Shown piece after piece: positions 25,946 to 33,684 of a stretch of 64,000 nucleotides of DNA (its first letter is position 1; every line of letters starts with the position of its first letter). This DNA is from Streptomyces sp. VRA16 Mangrove soil (lineage in GTDB: Bacteria > Actinomycetota > Actinomycetes > Streptomycetales > Streptomycetaceae). The translations under genes and the position numbers were made by a program. A model generated the notes under the pieces. That model made no database searches. It worked only from the letters and a program-made list of their open reading frames with translations, and had not been told where the DNA came from. The DNA is taken from positions 62,001 through 126,000 of the forward strand of contig NZ_JAFVLN010000014.1 of NCBI RefSeq assembly GCF_017377775.1, written 5' to 3'.

Positions 25946-26326
25946 CTACTCCCGTCCGAGCGGTCTGAGTTCGTACTTCGGGTTGAAGAGCACCCTACGG
26001 CCCCTGCTCATCGAGATCCGCCCCGATGCGATGAGCTTGCGGCCCGGCTCGATGCCCACGATCGAGCGCCGGCCGAGCCAGACCACGTCGAGGGCGGCCG
26101 AGCCGTCGAACAACTCCGCTTCCAGGGCGGGGACTCCGGCGCGTGGCCGTAGGGTCACCGTGCGCAACGTACCAGTAACCGTGACGACCTGTCGGTCGTG
26201 GCAGTCACCGATGCGCGTACAGCCCGTGGTCTCCGCGTCCTCGCGCAGCTCCTCCGACTCCAGGTCCTCCTGCGAGGTGGACAGTCGGTCGAGCATGCGC
26301 CGGAAACGGCCCGCAACAGCACTCAT
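25946..26326 (-). CDS. OB-fold nucleic acid-binding domain protein
   Basis: A 126-aa protein. After a helical N-terminus (RFRRMLDRLSTSQEDLESEELRE, kept here in pieces: RFRRMLDRLS and QEDLESEEL) comes GCTRIGDCHDRQVVTVTGTL and AELFDGSAALDVVWLGRRS, the strand pattern of the OB-fold tRNA/helicase-type anticodon-binding domain. IEPGRKLIASGRIS ends the barrel. The partner nucleic acid is unknown. It is immediately upstream of DUF3159 (three-base gap) and 52 bp from the 3' end of kdpE, which runs the same way. Confidence 0.88.
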   Translation of the reverse strand: MSAVAGRFRRMLDRLSTSQEDLESEELREDAETTGCTRIGDCHDRQVVTVTGTLRTVTLRPRAGVPALEAELFDGSAALDVVWLGRRSIVGIEPGRKLIASGRISMSRGRRVLFNPKYELRPLGRE

Positions 26327-26378
26327 GCAAGAAGCGTACCCGGGCCCACGGACACGGACTCAGGGGCTGTGACGGGGG

Positions 26379-27062
26379 CTACTTCTCGAACCTGTATCCC
26401 ATCCCGGGCTCGGTGATGAAGTGCCGCGGGTGCGAGGGATCCGTCTCCAGCTTGCGGCGCAACTGCGCCATGTACACACGGAGATAGTTCGTCTCCGTAC
26501 CGTAAGAAGGCCCCCACACCTCTTGCAGCAGCTGCTTTTGGCTCACCAGGCGTCCCGTGTTGCGCACCAGCACCTCCAGGAGGTGCCACTCGGTGGGTGT
26601 GAGCCGGACGTCGCGCCCGTTCCGGTTGACCTTCTTGGCGGCCATGTCGACGGTGAAGTCGGAGGTCTCGACGATGCCCTCGTCCTCGCCGCCGCCGGTC
26701 GGCTCGGCCCGCCGCACGGCCGCGCGCAGGCGCGCGAGCAGCTCGTCCATGCCGAAGGGCTTGGTGACGTAGTCGTCGGCGCCCGCGTCGAGCGCCTCGA
26801 CCTTCTCGTCCGAGGAGTGCCGGGCGGAGAGCACCAGGATCGGTACCCGGGTCCAGCCGCGCAGCCCCCTGATCACCTCGACGCCGTCCATGTCGGGCAG
26901 GCCCAGGTCGAGAACGACCACGTCGGGGTGGCGGGCGGCGGCCAGCTGGAGCGCCTGCGCGCCGTCGGCGGCGGCGTCCACCTCGTACTTGCGCGCCTTC
27001 AGGTTGATGACGAGGGCGCGGACGATCTGCGGTTCGTCGTCGACCACGAGCACCCGGGTCAT
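26379..27062 (-). CDS. kdpE: Response regulator KdpE
   Basis: A 227-aa OmpR/PhoB-type regulator. The receiver has VVDDEP at the acidic pocket, phospho-acceptor Asp52 in VVVLDLGLPDMDG, and LSAR and YVTKPF switch residues. The winged-helix domain runs from about 125 (VNRNGRDVRLTPTEWHLLEV) to GMGYRFEK. In other bacteria KdpE activates the high-affinity K+ ATPase kdpFABC. Its ATG overlaps the KdpD stop by four bases. No kdpFABC genes are in this window, so the target lies elsewhere or differs. Confidence 0.95.
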   Translation of the reverse strand: MTRVLVVDDEPQIVRALVINLKARKYEVDAAADGAQALQLAAARHPDVVVLDLGLPDMDGVEVIRGLRGWTRVPILVLSARHSSDEKVEALDAGADDYVTKPFGMDELLARLRAAVRRAEPTGGGEDEGIVETSDFTVDMAAKKVNRNGRDVRLTPTEWHLLEVLVRNTGRLVSQKQLLQEVWGPSYGTETNYLRVYMAQLRRKLETDPSHPRHFITEPGMGYRFEK

Positions 27063-29635
27063 GCGGGCCTGCCTCTCTGAGATGTCGTACGGATCAATGG
27101 TTGATCAAGTGCTGCCGACGGCTCCGGGGCCATGCCGGCCACCCGAAGCGTCAGCACCATGGTGAGGCCGCCGCCGGGGGTGTCCTCTGCCGTGAGGGTG
27201 CCGCCCATCGCCTCGACGAAGCCCCGCGCGACCGCGAGCCCGAGACCGACGCCCGCGCCCCGGGGAGCGTCACCGTAGCGCTGGAAGGGCGCGAAGATAC
27301 GGTGCTTCGCCTCGTCGGGGACGCCGGGGCCGCGGTCCACGACGCGTAGCTCGACGCGGTCGCCGAGCGCGCTGGCGGCCACCAGGACGGGCTCGTCGGA
27401 AGGGCTGTACTTCACGGCGTTCTCGACGATGTTGGCGACGGCCCGCTCCAGAAGCCCCTTGTCGACGCTGACCATCGGCAGTGTCTCGGGGATGTCGAGG
27501 TCGACGCTGAGGTCCGGGTCGGGGACGCCGACGAGCGCCATCGGCACCACCTCGTCGAGGTCGATCTCCCTGATGAGCGGTGTGACCGTACCGGTCTGGA
27601 GGCGCGACATGTCGAGCAGGTTGCCCACCAGGTGATCGAGACGGTCGGCGCCCTCCTCGATCCCGGCGAGCAGCTCCGCCTGGTCCTCCGCCGACCACTC
27701 GATGTCCTCGGAGCGCAGCGAGGACACGGACGCCTTGATGCCGGCGAGCGGGGTGCGCAGATCGTGCGAGACGGCGGCCAGCAGGGCCGTGCGGATGCGG
27801 TTGCCTTCGGCGAGGGTGCGGGCCTGGTCGGCTTCGGACTGCAGCCGCTGCCGGTCGAGCACGACGGCGGCCTGGGCGGCGAAGGCGGCGAGTACGCGCC
27901 GGTCCTCCGCGGGCAGCACGCGGCCGGACAGGGCGAGCGCCATGTGGTCCCCGACCGGCATGTCGACGTCGGCGTCCTCGGGCCGCCCCAGCGGCCGGGG
28001 CCCGACACTGCCCGCACACGTCCACGGCTCGGTGTCGCCCTCCCGCTCCAGGAGGGCGACGGACTCCATGGCGAACGTCTCCCGTACGCGCTCCAGGAGC
28101 GCCTCCAGACTGGTCTCGCCGCGCAGCACGCTGCCCGCGAGGAACGAGAGGATCTCCGACTCGGCGCGCAGCCGTGCGGCCTGGTGCGTGCGGCGTGCCG
28201 CCAGGTCCACCACGGAGGCGACCGACACCGCGACCCCCACGAAGATCACGATGGCCACGATGTTCTTGGGGTCGGCGATGGTCCACAGGTGCAGCGGCGG
28301 GGTGAAGAAGTAGTTCAGCAGGAGCGAGCCGAACGCGGCCGAGGCGAGCGCCGGCAGGAGGCCGCCGACCAGCGCCGCCGCGACGGTCACCGACAGGAAC
28401 ATCAGCATGTCGTTGGCGAGGCCGAGGTCGCTGTCGGCGTTGGTGAGGACCGTCGCGAGCAGCGCGGGCCCGCCGACGCCGACGAGCCAGCCCCACAGCA
28501 CCCGGGACCGGCCGAGTCTGGCCCCGCGGGCGACGGGCAGGCCGCGCCCCTTGGCGACCTCCTCGTGCGTGACGATGTGCACGTCGAGGTCGGGCCCCGA
28601 CTCGCGTGCGACGGTCGCGCCGACGCCGGGCCCGAACATGTACTGCCAGGTCTTGCGGCGTGAGGAGCCGAGCACGATCTGGGTGGCGTTGACCCCGCGC
28701 GCGAACTCCAGGAGGGCCGCCGGGATGTCGTCGCCGATGACGTGGTGGAACGTTCCGCCAAGATCCTCGACCAGGGTGCGCTGGACGGCCAGCTCCTTGG
28801 GCGAGGCGGCGGTGAGTCCGTCGCTGCGCGCGATGTAGACGGCGAGCACCTCGCCGCCGGCGCCCTTCTCGGCGAGCCGCGCGGCACGTCTGATCAACGT
28901 ACGGCCTTCAGGACCGCCGGTGAGTCCGACGACGATGCGCTCACGGGCCTGCCAGGTGGAGCGGATGTTGTGCTGGCCCCGGTACTCCTGGAGGTACTCG
29001 TCGGCCCGGTCGGCGACCCAGAGGAGGGCCAGCTCGCGCAGGGCCGTGAGGTTTCCGGGGCGGAAGTAGTTGGAGAGCGCCGCGTCGACCTTGTCCGGCT
29101 TGTAGATGTTGCCGTGCGCCATGCGGCGGCGCAGCGCCTGGGGCGACATGTCGACCAGCTCGATCTGATCGGCACGCCGGACGATCTCGTCCGGGACCGT
29201 CTCCCGCTGCCGGACGCCGGTGATCGACTCGACGACGTCGCCCAGGGACTCCAGGTGCTGAATGTTGACAGTCGACACGACGTCGATGCCCGCGGCCAGC
29301 AGTTCCTCGACGTCCTGCCAGCGCTTGGCGTTGCGCGAGCCGGGGACGTTGGTGTGGGCGAGCTCGTCGACGAGGGCGACGGCGGGGTCGCGCCGCAGGA
29401 CGGCGTCGACGTCCATCTCGTGGAAGACGGACCCGCGGTACTCGATCTCGACGCGTGCGACCTGCTCCAGGCCGTGCAGCATCACCTCGGTCCGCGTCCG
29501 CCCGTGGTGCTCGACGAACGCGACCACACAGTCGGTGCCGCGCTCGACGCGCCGGTGCGCCTCGGAGAGCATCGCGTACGTCTTGCCGACGCCCGGTGCC
29601 GATCCGAGGTAGATCCGTAGCTTGCCGCGTCCCAT
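27059..29635 (-). CDS. kdpD: Osmosensitive K+ sensor histidine kinase KdpD
   Basis: An 858-aa sensor kinase with the standard KdpD order: N-terminal KdpD domain with Walker A GSAPGVGKT (11-19) and DELAHTNVPGS, a USP domain (about 231-356), four membrane helices (about 380-475), a GAF-like segment (about 495-595), HisKA with phospho-His624 (AVSHDLRTPL), and an HATPase with NIVENAVKYS and GVGLGLAVARG. It senses low K+ and osmotic state and phosphorylates KdpE. In some bacteria the USP domain binds c-di-AMP. GGACAATGGGGCC before ATG is a weak ribosome site. The preceding gene on this strand is the alginate-lyase-like gene, separated by a strong terminator. Confidence 0.95.
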   Translation of the reverse strand: MGRGKLRIYLGSAPGVGKTYAMLSEAHRRVERGTDCVVAFVEHHGRTRTEVMLHGLEQVARVEIEYRGSVFHEMDVDAVLRRDPAVALVDELAHTNVPGSRNAKRWQDVEELLAAGIDVVSTVNIQHLESLGDVVESITGVRQRETVPDEIVRRADQIELVDMSPQALRRRMAHGNIYKPDKVDAALSNYFRPGNLTALRELALLWVADRADEYLQEYRGQHNIRSTWQARERIVVGLTGGPEGRTLIRRAARLAEKGAGGEVLAVYIARSDGLTAASPKELAVQRTLVEDLGGTFHHVIGDDIPAALLEFARGVNATQIVLGSSRRKTWQYMFGPGVGATVARESGPDLDVHIVTHEEVAKGRGLPVARGARLGRSRVLWGWLVGVGGPALLATVLTNADSDLGLANDMLMFLSVTVAAALVGGLLPALASAAFGSLLLNYFFTPPLHLWTIADPKNIVAIVIFVGVAVSVASVVDLAARRTHQAARLRAESEILSFLAGSVLRGETSLEALLERVRETFAMESVALLEREGDTEPWTCAGSVGPRPLGRPEDADVDMPVGDHMALALSGRVLPAEDRRVLAAFAAQAAVVLDRQRLQSEADQARTLAEGNRIRTALLAAVSHDLRTPLAGIKASVSSLRSEDIEWSAEDQAELLAGIEEGADRLDHLVGNLLDMSRLQTGTVTPLIREIDLDEVVPMALVGVPDPDLSVDLDIPETLPMVSVDKGLLERAVANIVENAVKYSPSDEPVLVAASALGDRVELRVVDRGPGVPDEAKHRIFAPFQRYGDAPRGAGVGLGLAVARGFVEAMGGTLTAEDTPGGGLTMVLTLRVAGMAPEPSAALDQPLIRTTSQRGRPA

Positions 29636-29717
29636 GGCCCCATTGTCTTTCAGTCACTGCTGCACGCAGTGTCGACCTTACGGTCAGCAATTTGGACAAA
29701 TGGGACGGACGCCTGAT

Positions 29718-29764
29718 GGGCGGGCGGCTTTGACGCAACCCTGATGCGTCGAAGCCGCCCGCCC
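29718..29764 (-). terminator. 20-bp hairpin terminator after the alginate-lyase gene
   Basis: Bases 29718-29737 pair with 29745-29764 over 20 bp with one G-T wobble, around the loop ACCCTGA. It starts nine bases past the lyase stop at 29773 and shields kdpD from read-through. A second promoter for kdpDE must therefore lie between 29636 and 29717. Confidence 0.85.
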
Positions 29765-29772
29765 GCGCCGGT

Positions 29773-30981
29773 CTAGCTGGGGTTCTCGGCGTGCGTGAGG
29801 GTCTCCCAGGCCACGAACAGGTTGTTGGACCCGGCGGGCCGCTGCTGCTCGGTGAGCTTCTGGGTGTTGGTCATGGCGACGCCCAGGCGGGTGTGCAGGG
29901 CGTTGTAGCCGACCTCGGTGACCGGCCCGAGCCCGCGGTTGACCGTGCCGCCGCACAGCCAGCTCGGCGGCGTCTCACCGAGCTCGTACTTGGACTGGAA
30001 GCCGAGCGCCTGCCGCAGCCGCTCGCCGACGTCGGTGCCGTACAGGTCCTGCCCCTGGATCCGGCTGGTCTCGGCGATGTGCGAGATGGCGGAGATGCCG
30101 TACCCGGTGTGCGTGAAGTCGCGGCAGCTCTCCTGGGTCAGCCCGGTCACGAAGGTCGACTGGCCCTGCCAGTAGCTGACGATCTTGGCCTTGGTGTCGA
30201 GGTTCTGACTCGGCACCGTCTTGGGCAGGTCCCCGTCCGAGGCCAGATAGACGTACGCGGCCGTACGCGTCCTGAACTTCGCCATCGCCTTGTCGTACGA
30301 GGTCTTGTCCTCCAGGAAGACGGAGATGCCGACGGCGGCCTCCATCATCGACAGCTCCCAATTGCCGTTGGAGTTCGAGCCGTTGATGACCTCGGGCAGA
30401 TAGACGTCCCGCAGCATCGTCTTGAACCGGCCCTCGTTGGCCCAGCCGCCGCTGTACGTGTACGCGATGATCTCGGCGGCCTTGGGCCAGGAGGAGCCGG
30501 CCCAGCCGGTCTGCAGCGGCGCGTTGCTGTTGGTGTGCTCCTGGATGGTGCCGGACCAGGCATCCATGAGCGCGATGGACTTCTTCGCGTAGCGTTCGTC
30601 GCGGGTGAAGTACCAGGCGAGCGCGTCGGTGTACGCGGCTATCGCGTCCTCGCGCTCGTCCGTGCAGCCGTAGTTGGGGTTGGAGTACGAGCCGCACTCG
30701 ACGGTCGCCCGGGGCTTGGGCGTGCGGTTCAGGTCGGCGTACTTGCTCGCCATCATCTGGTCGAAGGCACCCTTCCAGGGCTGCGCCCCGGCGTCGACCT
30801 TGGCCTTGGCGAAGTCCAACTGCCCCCGGGAGACGGTGACTCCGGGGTGGCTGAAGGTGACGGGCGCGGCCTCGGCGCGGTCGGCGCCGGGCCAGGCGAC
30901 GACGCCGGCGGCCACGGCCGCGAGGGCGGTGGTGAGGGTGGCAAGCAGGGTGGTGCGCGATCTTCTGTGACGAGCCTGCAT
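29773..30981 (-). CDS. Secreted alginate-lyase-domain protein
   Basis: A 402-aa exported protein. The signal peptide is basic MQARHRRSR, then a hydrophobic run (TTLLATLTTALAAVAAGVVA) and a likely cleavage after RAEA before APVTF. The rest resembles the alpha/alpha-barrel alginate lyase domain (PF05426-like): NSNGNWELSMMEAAVGISVF aligns with the conserved Asn/Trp helix, and QESCRDFTHTGYGISAISHIAE with the active-site R/H helix. It probably cleaves a uronic-acid polysaccharide outside the cell; the substrate is not certain. Three in-frame ATGs exist; the third is chosen because GGATGG lies seven bases ahead and the signal peptide is then of normal length. A good promoter lies 66-94 bp upstream. 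Confidence 0.83.
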   Translation of the reverse strand: MQARHRRSRTTLLATLTTALAAVAAGVVAWPGADRAEAAPVTFSHPGVTVSRGQLDFAKAKVDAGAQPWKGAFDQMMASKYADLNRTPKPRATVECGSYSNPNYGCTDEREDAIAAYTDALAWYFTRDERYAKKSIALMDAWSGTIQEHTNSNAPLQTGWAGSSWPKAAEIIAYTYSGGWANEGRFKTMLRDVYLPEVINGSNSNGNWELSMMEAAVGISVFLEDKTSYDKAMAKFRTRTAAYVYLASDGDLPKTVPSQNLDTKAKIVSYWQGQSTFVTGLTQESCRDFTHTGYGISAISHIAETSRIQGQDLYGTDVGERLRQALGFQSKYELGETPPSWLCGGTVNRGLGPVTEVGYNALHTRLGVAMTNTQKLTEQQRPAGSNNLFVAWETLTHAENPS

Positions 30982-31046
30982 GGTGGGGGCCATCCGTTCT
31001 CGTATATGAACGCGAGGCGTCGATGTGAACACGACGCTGGGCGGTG

Positions 31047-31075
31047 ACCCTAGGTACGGACCAGGCTTCCGTCAA
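31047..31075 (-). promoter_or_regulatory. HrdB-type promoter for the alginate-lyase gene
   Basis: On the minus strand TTGACG (31075-31070) and TAGGGT (31052-31047) are separated by exactly 17 bases. This is the best vegetative-type promoter in the window and predicts a leader of about 60 bases. A tandem-repeat block begins about 33 bp upstream of the -35. Confidence 0.7.
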
Positions 31076-31107
31076 TACCTGAAGAAAGAAAGGCAGTTGA
31101 GCGGCCC

Positions 31108-31197
31108 GGGACACAGAAGGAGGGACACAGCAGGAGAGACACAGGAGGACCGGGACACGGAAAGACGGGTACACGGAAAGACGGGCACGCGGAAAGG
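31108..31197. repeat. Six degenerate 14-16-bp tandem repeats
   Basis: Copies start near 31108, 31122, 31136, 31152, 31167 and 31183. The first three follow GGGACACAGAAGGA and the last three GGGACACGGAAAGAC. The spacing (14, 14, 16, 15, 16 bp) is too regular for chance and too short for CRISPR. They lie just upstream of the lyase promoter and end at the DUF3710 terminator, so they may be an operator array or a slipped-strand expansion. No reading frame is maintained. Confidence 0.75.
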
Positions 31198-31237
31198 CCG
31201 GGGGCCACGCATCCCGAAGGACGCGTGGCCCCCGGCC
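31196..31237 (-). terminator. 15-bp perfect hairpin after the DUF3710 gene
   Basis: GGCCGGGGGCCACGC at 31196-31210 pairs perfectly with 31223-31237 around a 12-base loop. On the minus strand the stem is followed by TTTCC. It lies 21 bases after the DUF3710 stop and ends the thioesterase-dut-DUF3710 transcript. Confidence 0.85.
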
Positions 31238-31258
31238 ACGTACAACAGCTGTAGTGCG

Positions 31259-32026
31259 TCAGCGCACTTCGGTGATCTCCGGGCCACGGGCCAGCTGGCC
31301 CATGCCGCCGCCGAAGCGCGAGCCCTCCTGGGCGTCCTGACCGGCGCCCTCGGCGACCATCTGCGCGTCGTCCGGGAGCTTGAGGACGATCGGGTCGCGC
31401 GGGGCCATCGGGCCCTCGCCGCGCACCACGACCGTGTCACGGAAGATCTGCTCCAGCAGGCCCGCGGCCTGCGGCTGCACCGCGCCCTGGCCGGAGATCA
31501 CGCCGCGCAGGAACCAGCGCGGGCCGTCCACACCGATGAACCGGACGACCTGGAAGCCGCCCGTCCCGTCGGGCAGCTGCACCGGCACCTGGGCGCGCAG
31601 CTCCCAGCCGAGCGAACCCTCGACCTCGTCGATGACACCACCCTGCTGAGTGATGCCCGTGGCGATCTCCTCGCGGACCTCGCCCCAGATGCCCTCCTTC
31701 TTGGGGGCGGCGAAGGCCTGCAGCTGGATCGCGCTGTCCTGGAGGACGACGGTCGCCGCGACGATCGCGTCACCCGCGACCTCGACGCGCAGCTCCATGC
31801 CCTCGACACCGGGGACGAAGAGTCCACCGAGGTCGACCCGGCCCTCGCCGGGCTCACGGACCTCGGAGTCGTCCCAGGGGCCGTCGGGACGCGGCTCGGG
31901 CTCGAGCCGGACACGCTCCGACTCGGCCTCGTCGGCACTGTCGACGCTGTCGACGACCTGCTCGGCCTCGCCCGCCGCGTCCACTGCGTCGTCAGCGGAG
32001 CTGTTCTTCTTGCGACGTCCGAACAC
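31259..32026 (-). CDS. DUF3710 family protein
   Basis: A 255-aa soluble protein. A basic start (VFGRRKKNSSADD) and acidic linker lead into the DUF3710 core: RVDLGGLFVPGVEGMELRVE, AATVVLQDSAIQLQAFAAPK, GIWGEVREEIATGI and FIGVDGPRWFLRGVISGQGA. Function unknown, conserved across actinobacteria beside dut (Rv2696c-Rv2697c in M. tuberculosis, from memory). GGGAAGGACAGTGAC precedes the GTG, and the dut stop is one base upstream, so the genes are coupled. It could be a nucleotide-related partner of dUTPase (inference from context only). Confidence 0.9.
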   Translation of the reverse strand: MFGRRKKNSSADDAVDAAGEAEQVVDSVDSADEAESERVRLEPEPRPDGPWDDSEVREPGEGRVDLGGLFVPGVEGMELRVEVAGDAIVAATVVLQDSAIQLQAFAAPKKEGIWGEVREEIATGITQQGGVIDEVEGSLGWELRAQVPVQLPDGTGGFQVVRFIGVDGPRWFLRGVISGQGAVQPQAAGLLEQIFRDTVVVRGEGPMAPRDPIVLKLPDDAQMVAEGAGQDAQEGSRFGGGMGQLARGPEITEVR

Positions 32027-32027
32027 G

Positions 32028-32552
32028 TCACTGTCCTTCCCGGTCGGATACGACCGAAGCGTATCGATTCCCACCCTTTTGACCGTCCGAGCCCTCGGCG
32101 GAGCCCACAGATGCATGCCCGCCGGTGGACCCGAAGCCCCCCTCGGCCCGCACCGATTCGGGAAGCTCCGCGACCTCCTGGAAGCGGACCCTCTCGACCT
32201 GCTGGACGACCAGTTGGGCAATCCGGTCGAAGCGCTCGAACCGCACGCTCTCGCGCGGGTCGAGATTCACCACGATCACCTTGATCTCCCCACGGTACCC
32301 GGCATCCACCGTCCCCGGGGCATTCACCAGGGCGACACCGCAGCGGGCGGCGAGACCGGATCGCGGGTGCACGAAGGCCGCGTACCCCTCGGGCAGCGCG
32401 ACAGACACTCCGGTCGGCAGGACGACCCGCTCGCCGGGTGCGATCTCGCACGCCTCAGTGGTCCGCAGATCGGCGCCGGCGTCGCCCGGGTGCGCGTACG
32501 CGGGCAGGGGCACGTCGGGATCGACGCGCCGGATGAGTACGTCAAGCGTCAC
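32028..32552 (-). CDS. dut: Deoxyuridine 5'-triphosphate nucleotidohydrolase (dUTPase)
   Basis: A 174-aa trimeric dUTPase, hydrolysing dUTP to dUMP and PPi to keep uracil out of DNA. All five motifs are present: AGADLR (I), PRSGLAARCGV (II), GTVDAGYRGEIKVIVVNL (III), RIAQLVVQQV (IV) and the Gly-rich GGFGSTGGHAS (V). The tail after motif V (SVGSAEGSDGQKGGN) is longer than in E. coli. Its ATG overlaps the thioesterase stop by four bases and its stop is one base before the DUF3710 GTG, forming a tight three-gene unit. Confidence 0.96.
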   Translation of the reverse strand: MTLDVLIRRVDPDVPLPAYAHPGDAGADLRTTEACEIAPGERVVLPTGVSVALPEGYAAFVHPRSGLAARCGVALVNAPGTVDAGYRGEIKVIVVNLDPRESVRFERFDRIAQLVVQQVERVRFQEVAELPESVRAEGGFGSTGGHASVGSAEGSDGQKGGNRYASVVSDREGQ

Positions 32553-33133
32553 GGGTTCACCTCGAAGGCACGGGCACGCCGGAGCTGGTCCGGGTCGCTC
32601 ATGGCCGCCTGGATCTCTTCCTGGCGGCCGTTGTCGATGAAGTGGTCGACCTTCACCTCGATGAAGAGGGCGTCGGCACGGACGGCGACCGGCCCGTCGG
32701 GGCCGCCGATCCTGCCGGTCGCGGTCGAGTAGATCTTGCGTCCGGCGACGGCGGTGATCTCGGCGGACAGATGCAGCACGGTGCCCACGGGCACGGGCAG
32801 CACATAGTCCGTCTCCAGGCGGCCGGTGACGGCGATGGTCTGCGTCAGCCAGTTCAGCGAGCCGAGCGTCTCGTCGAGCGCGGTGGCCAGCAGCCCGCCG
32901 TGGGCGAGACCGGGCGCGCCCTGGTGCGCCGGGCGCACGGTGAACTCGGCGGTCACGGTCACACCCTCGCCGGCCCGCGCCTCCAGGTGCAGCCCGTGCG
33001 GCTGTTCGTCACCGCAGCCGAAGCAGTGTCCGTAGTGGGCGCCGAGGAGCTCGCCGGGGGCGGGCGCGTCGGGGTGCCGCACCGGGGCTATGGCGTCGGC
33101 CGGGGGCGTCAGAGCTGCTGAAGTACCACTCAC
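32549..33133 (-). CDS. PaaI-type hotdog thioesterase
   Basis: A 194-aa hotdog-fold protein. HYGHCFGCGDEQPHGL gives an N-terminal Cys/His cluster, and HGGLLATALDETLGSLNW is the 4HBT active-site helix with its catalytic Asp. VTGRLETDYVLPVPVGT and AVRADALFIEVK complete the sheet. Likely hydrolyses acyl-CoA thioesters; the substrate is unknown. The GTG start at VSGTSAALTPP lies eight bases after a TAAGGT -10-like hexamer, so a leaderless or very short leader is possible. Divergent from DUF3093 with a 58-bp gap; coupled downstream to dut. Confidence 0.85.
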   Translation of the reverse strand: MSGTSAALTPPADAIAPVRHPDAPAPGELLGAHYGHCFGCGDEQPHGLHLEARAGEGVTVTAEFTVRPAHQGAPGLAHGGLLATALDETLGSLNWLTQTIAVTGRLETDYVLPVPVGTVLHLSAEITAVAGRKIYSTATGRIGGPDGPVAVRADALFIEVKVDHFIDNGRQEEIQAAMSDPDQLRRARAFEVNP

Positions 33134-33191
33134 AGGCGCAGACCTTACCCGCGAGTCCTGAGGGTTCACGCATCGTGCCAAGCTTGTCCGC

Positions 33192-33644
33192 ATGGAGCTC
33201 TCGACGACGCCTTACGAAGAACGACTCACCGCGCCCCGTTCGTGGTGGCTCGTCACATTCCTCGTGGGTCTCGCCTGCGGCATCGTCGCGCTGCCCTTCG
33301 GCACGCTGCCGCTGCTCGGCGGCTTCGTCGCGGGCCTGCTGGTGGCGGCCGTGATCACCAGCTCGTACGGCTCGATCCGGATCCGCGTCGTGGGCGACTC
33401 GCTGGTCGCGGGCGACGCCAAGATTCCGCTCTCCGCCCTCGGTGACGTGCACATTCTCGATGCGGAAGAGGCCCGCGCCTGGCGAACGCACAAGGCGGAC
33501 CCGCGCGCGTTCATGCTGCTGCGCAGCTACGTCCCGACGGCGGTGCGCGCCGAGATCACGGACCCGCAGGACCCGACCCCGTACGTGTACCTCTCGACCC
33601 GTGAACCTGAAGCTTTGGCAAAGGCTCTCGGCGCGGGCGCCTGA
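33192..33644 (+). CDS. DUF3093 family membrane protein
   Basis: A 150-aa protein with two closely spaced N-terminal helices (WWLVTFLVGLACGIVALPFG and LPLLGGFVAGLLVAAVITS) and a soluble beta-rich C-terminus: IRIRVVGDSLVAGDAKIPLS, RTHKADPRAFMLLRSYVPTA and DPTPYVYLSTREPEALA. The layout fits a membrane PH-like domain, as in DUF3093. Function unknown. Conserved next to dut in actinobacteria (Rv2698, from memory). Divergent from the thioesterase-dut operon. Confidence 0.9.
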   Translation: MELSTTPYEERLTAPRSWWLVTFLVGLACGIVALPFGTLPLLGGFVAGLLVAAVITSSYGSIRIRVVGDSLVAGDAKIPLSALGDVHILDAEEARAWRTHKADPRAFMLLRSYVPTAVRAEITDPQDPTPYVYLSTREPEALAKALGAGA

Positions 33645-33684
33645 GGGCCCTCTCCGAGCTCTTCCCCGGGCTGCGCCAGGGGGC

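Noticed and set aside
31108..31197. CRISPR array
   Set aside because: The repeats are tandem, 14-16 bp and degenerate, without unique spacers, and no cas gene is near.
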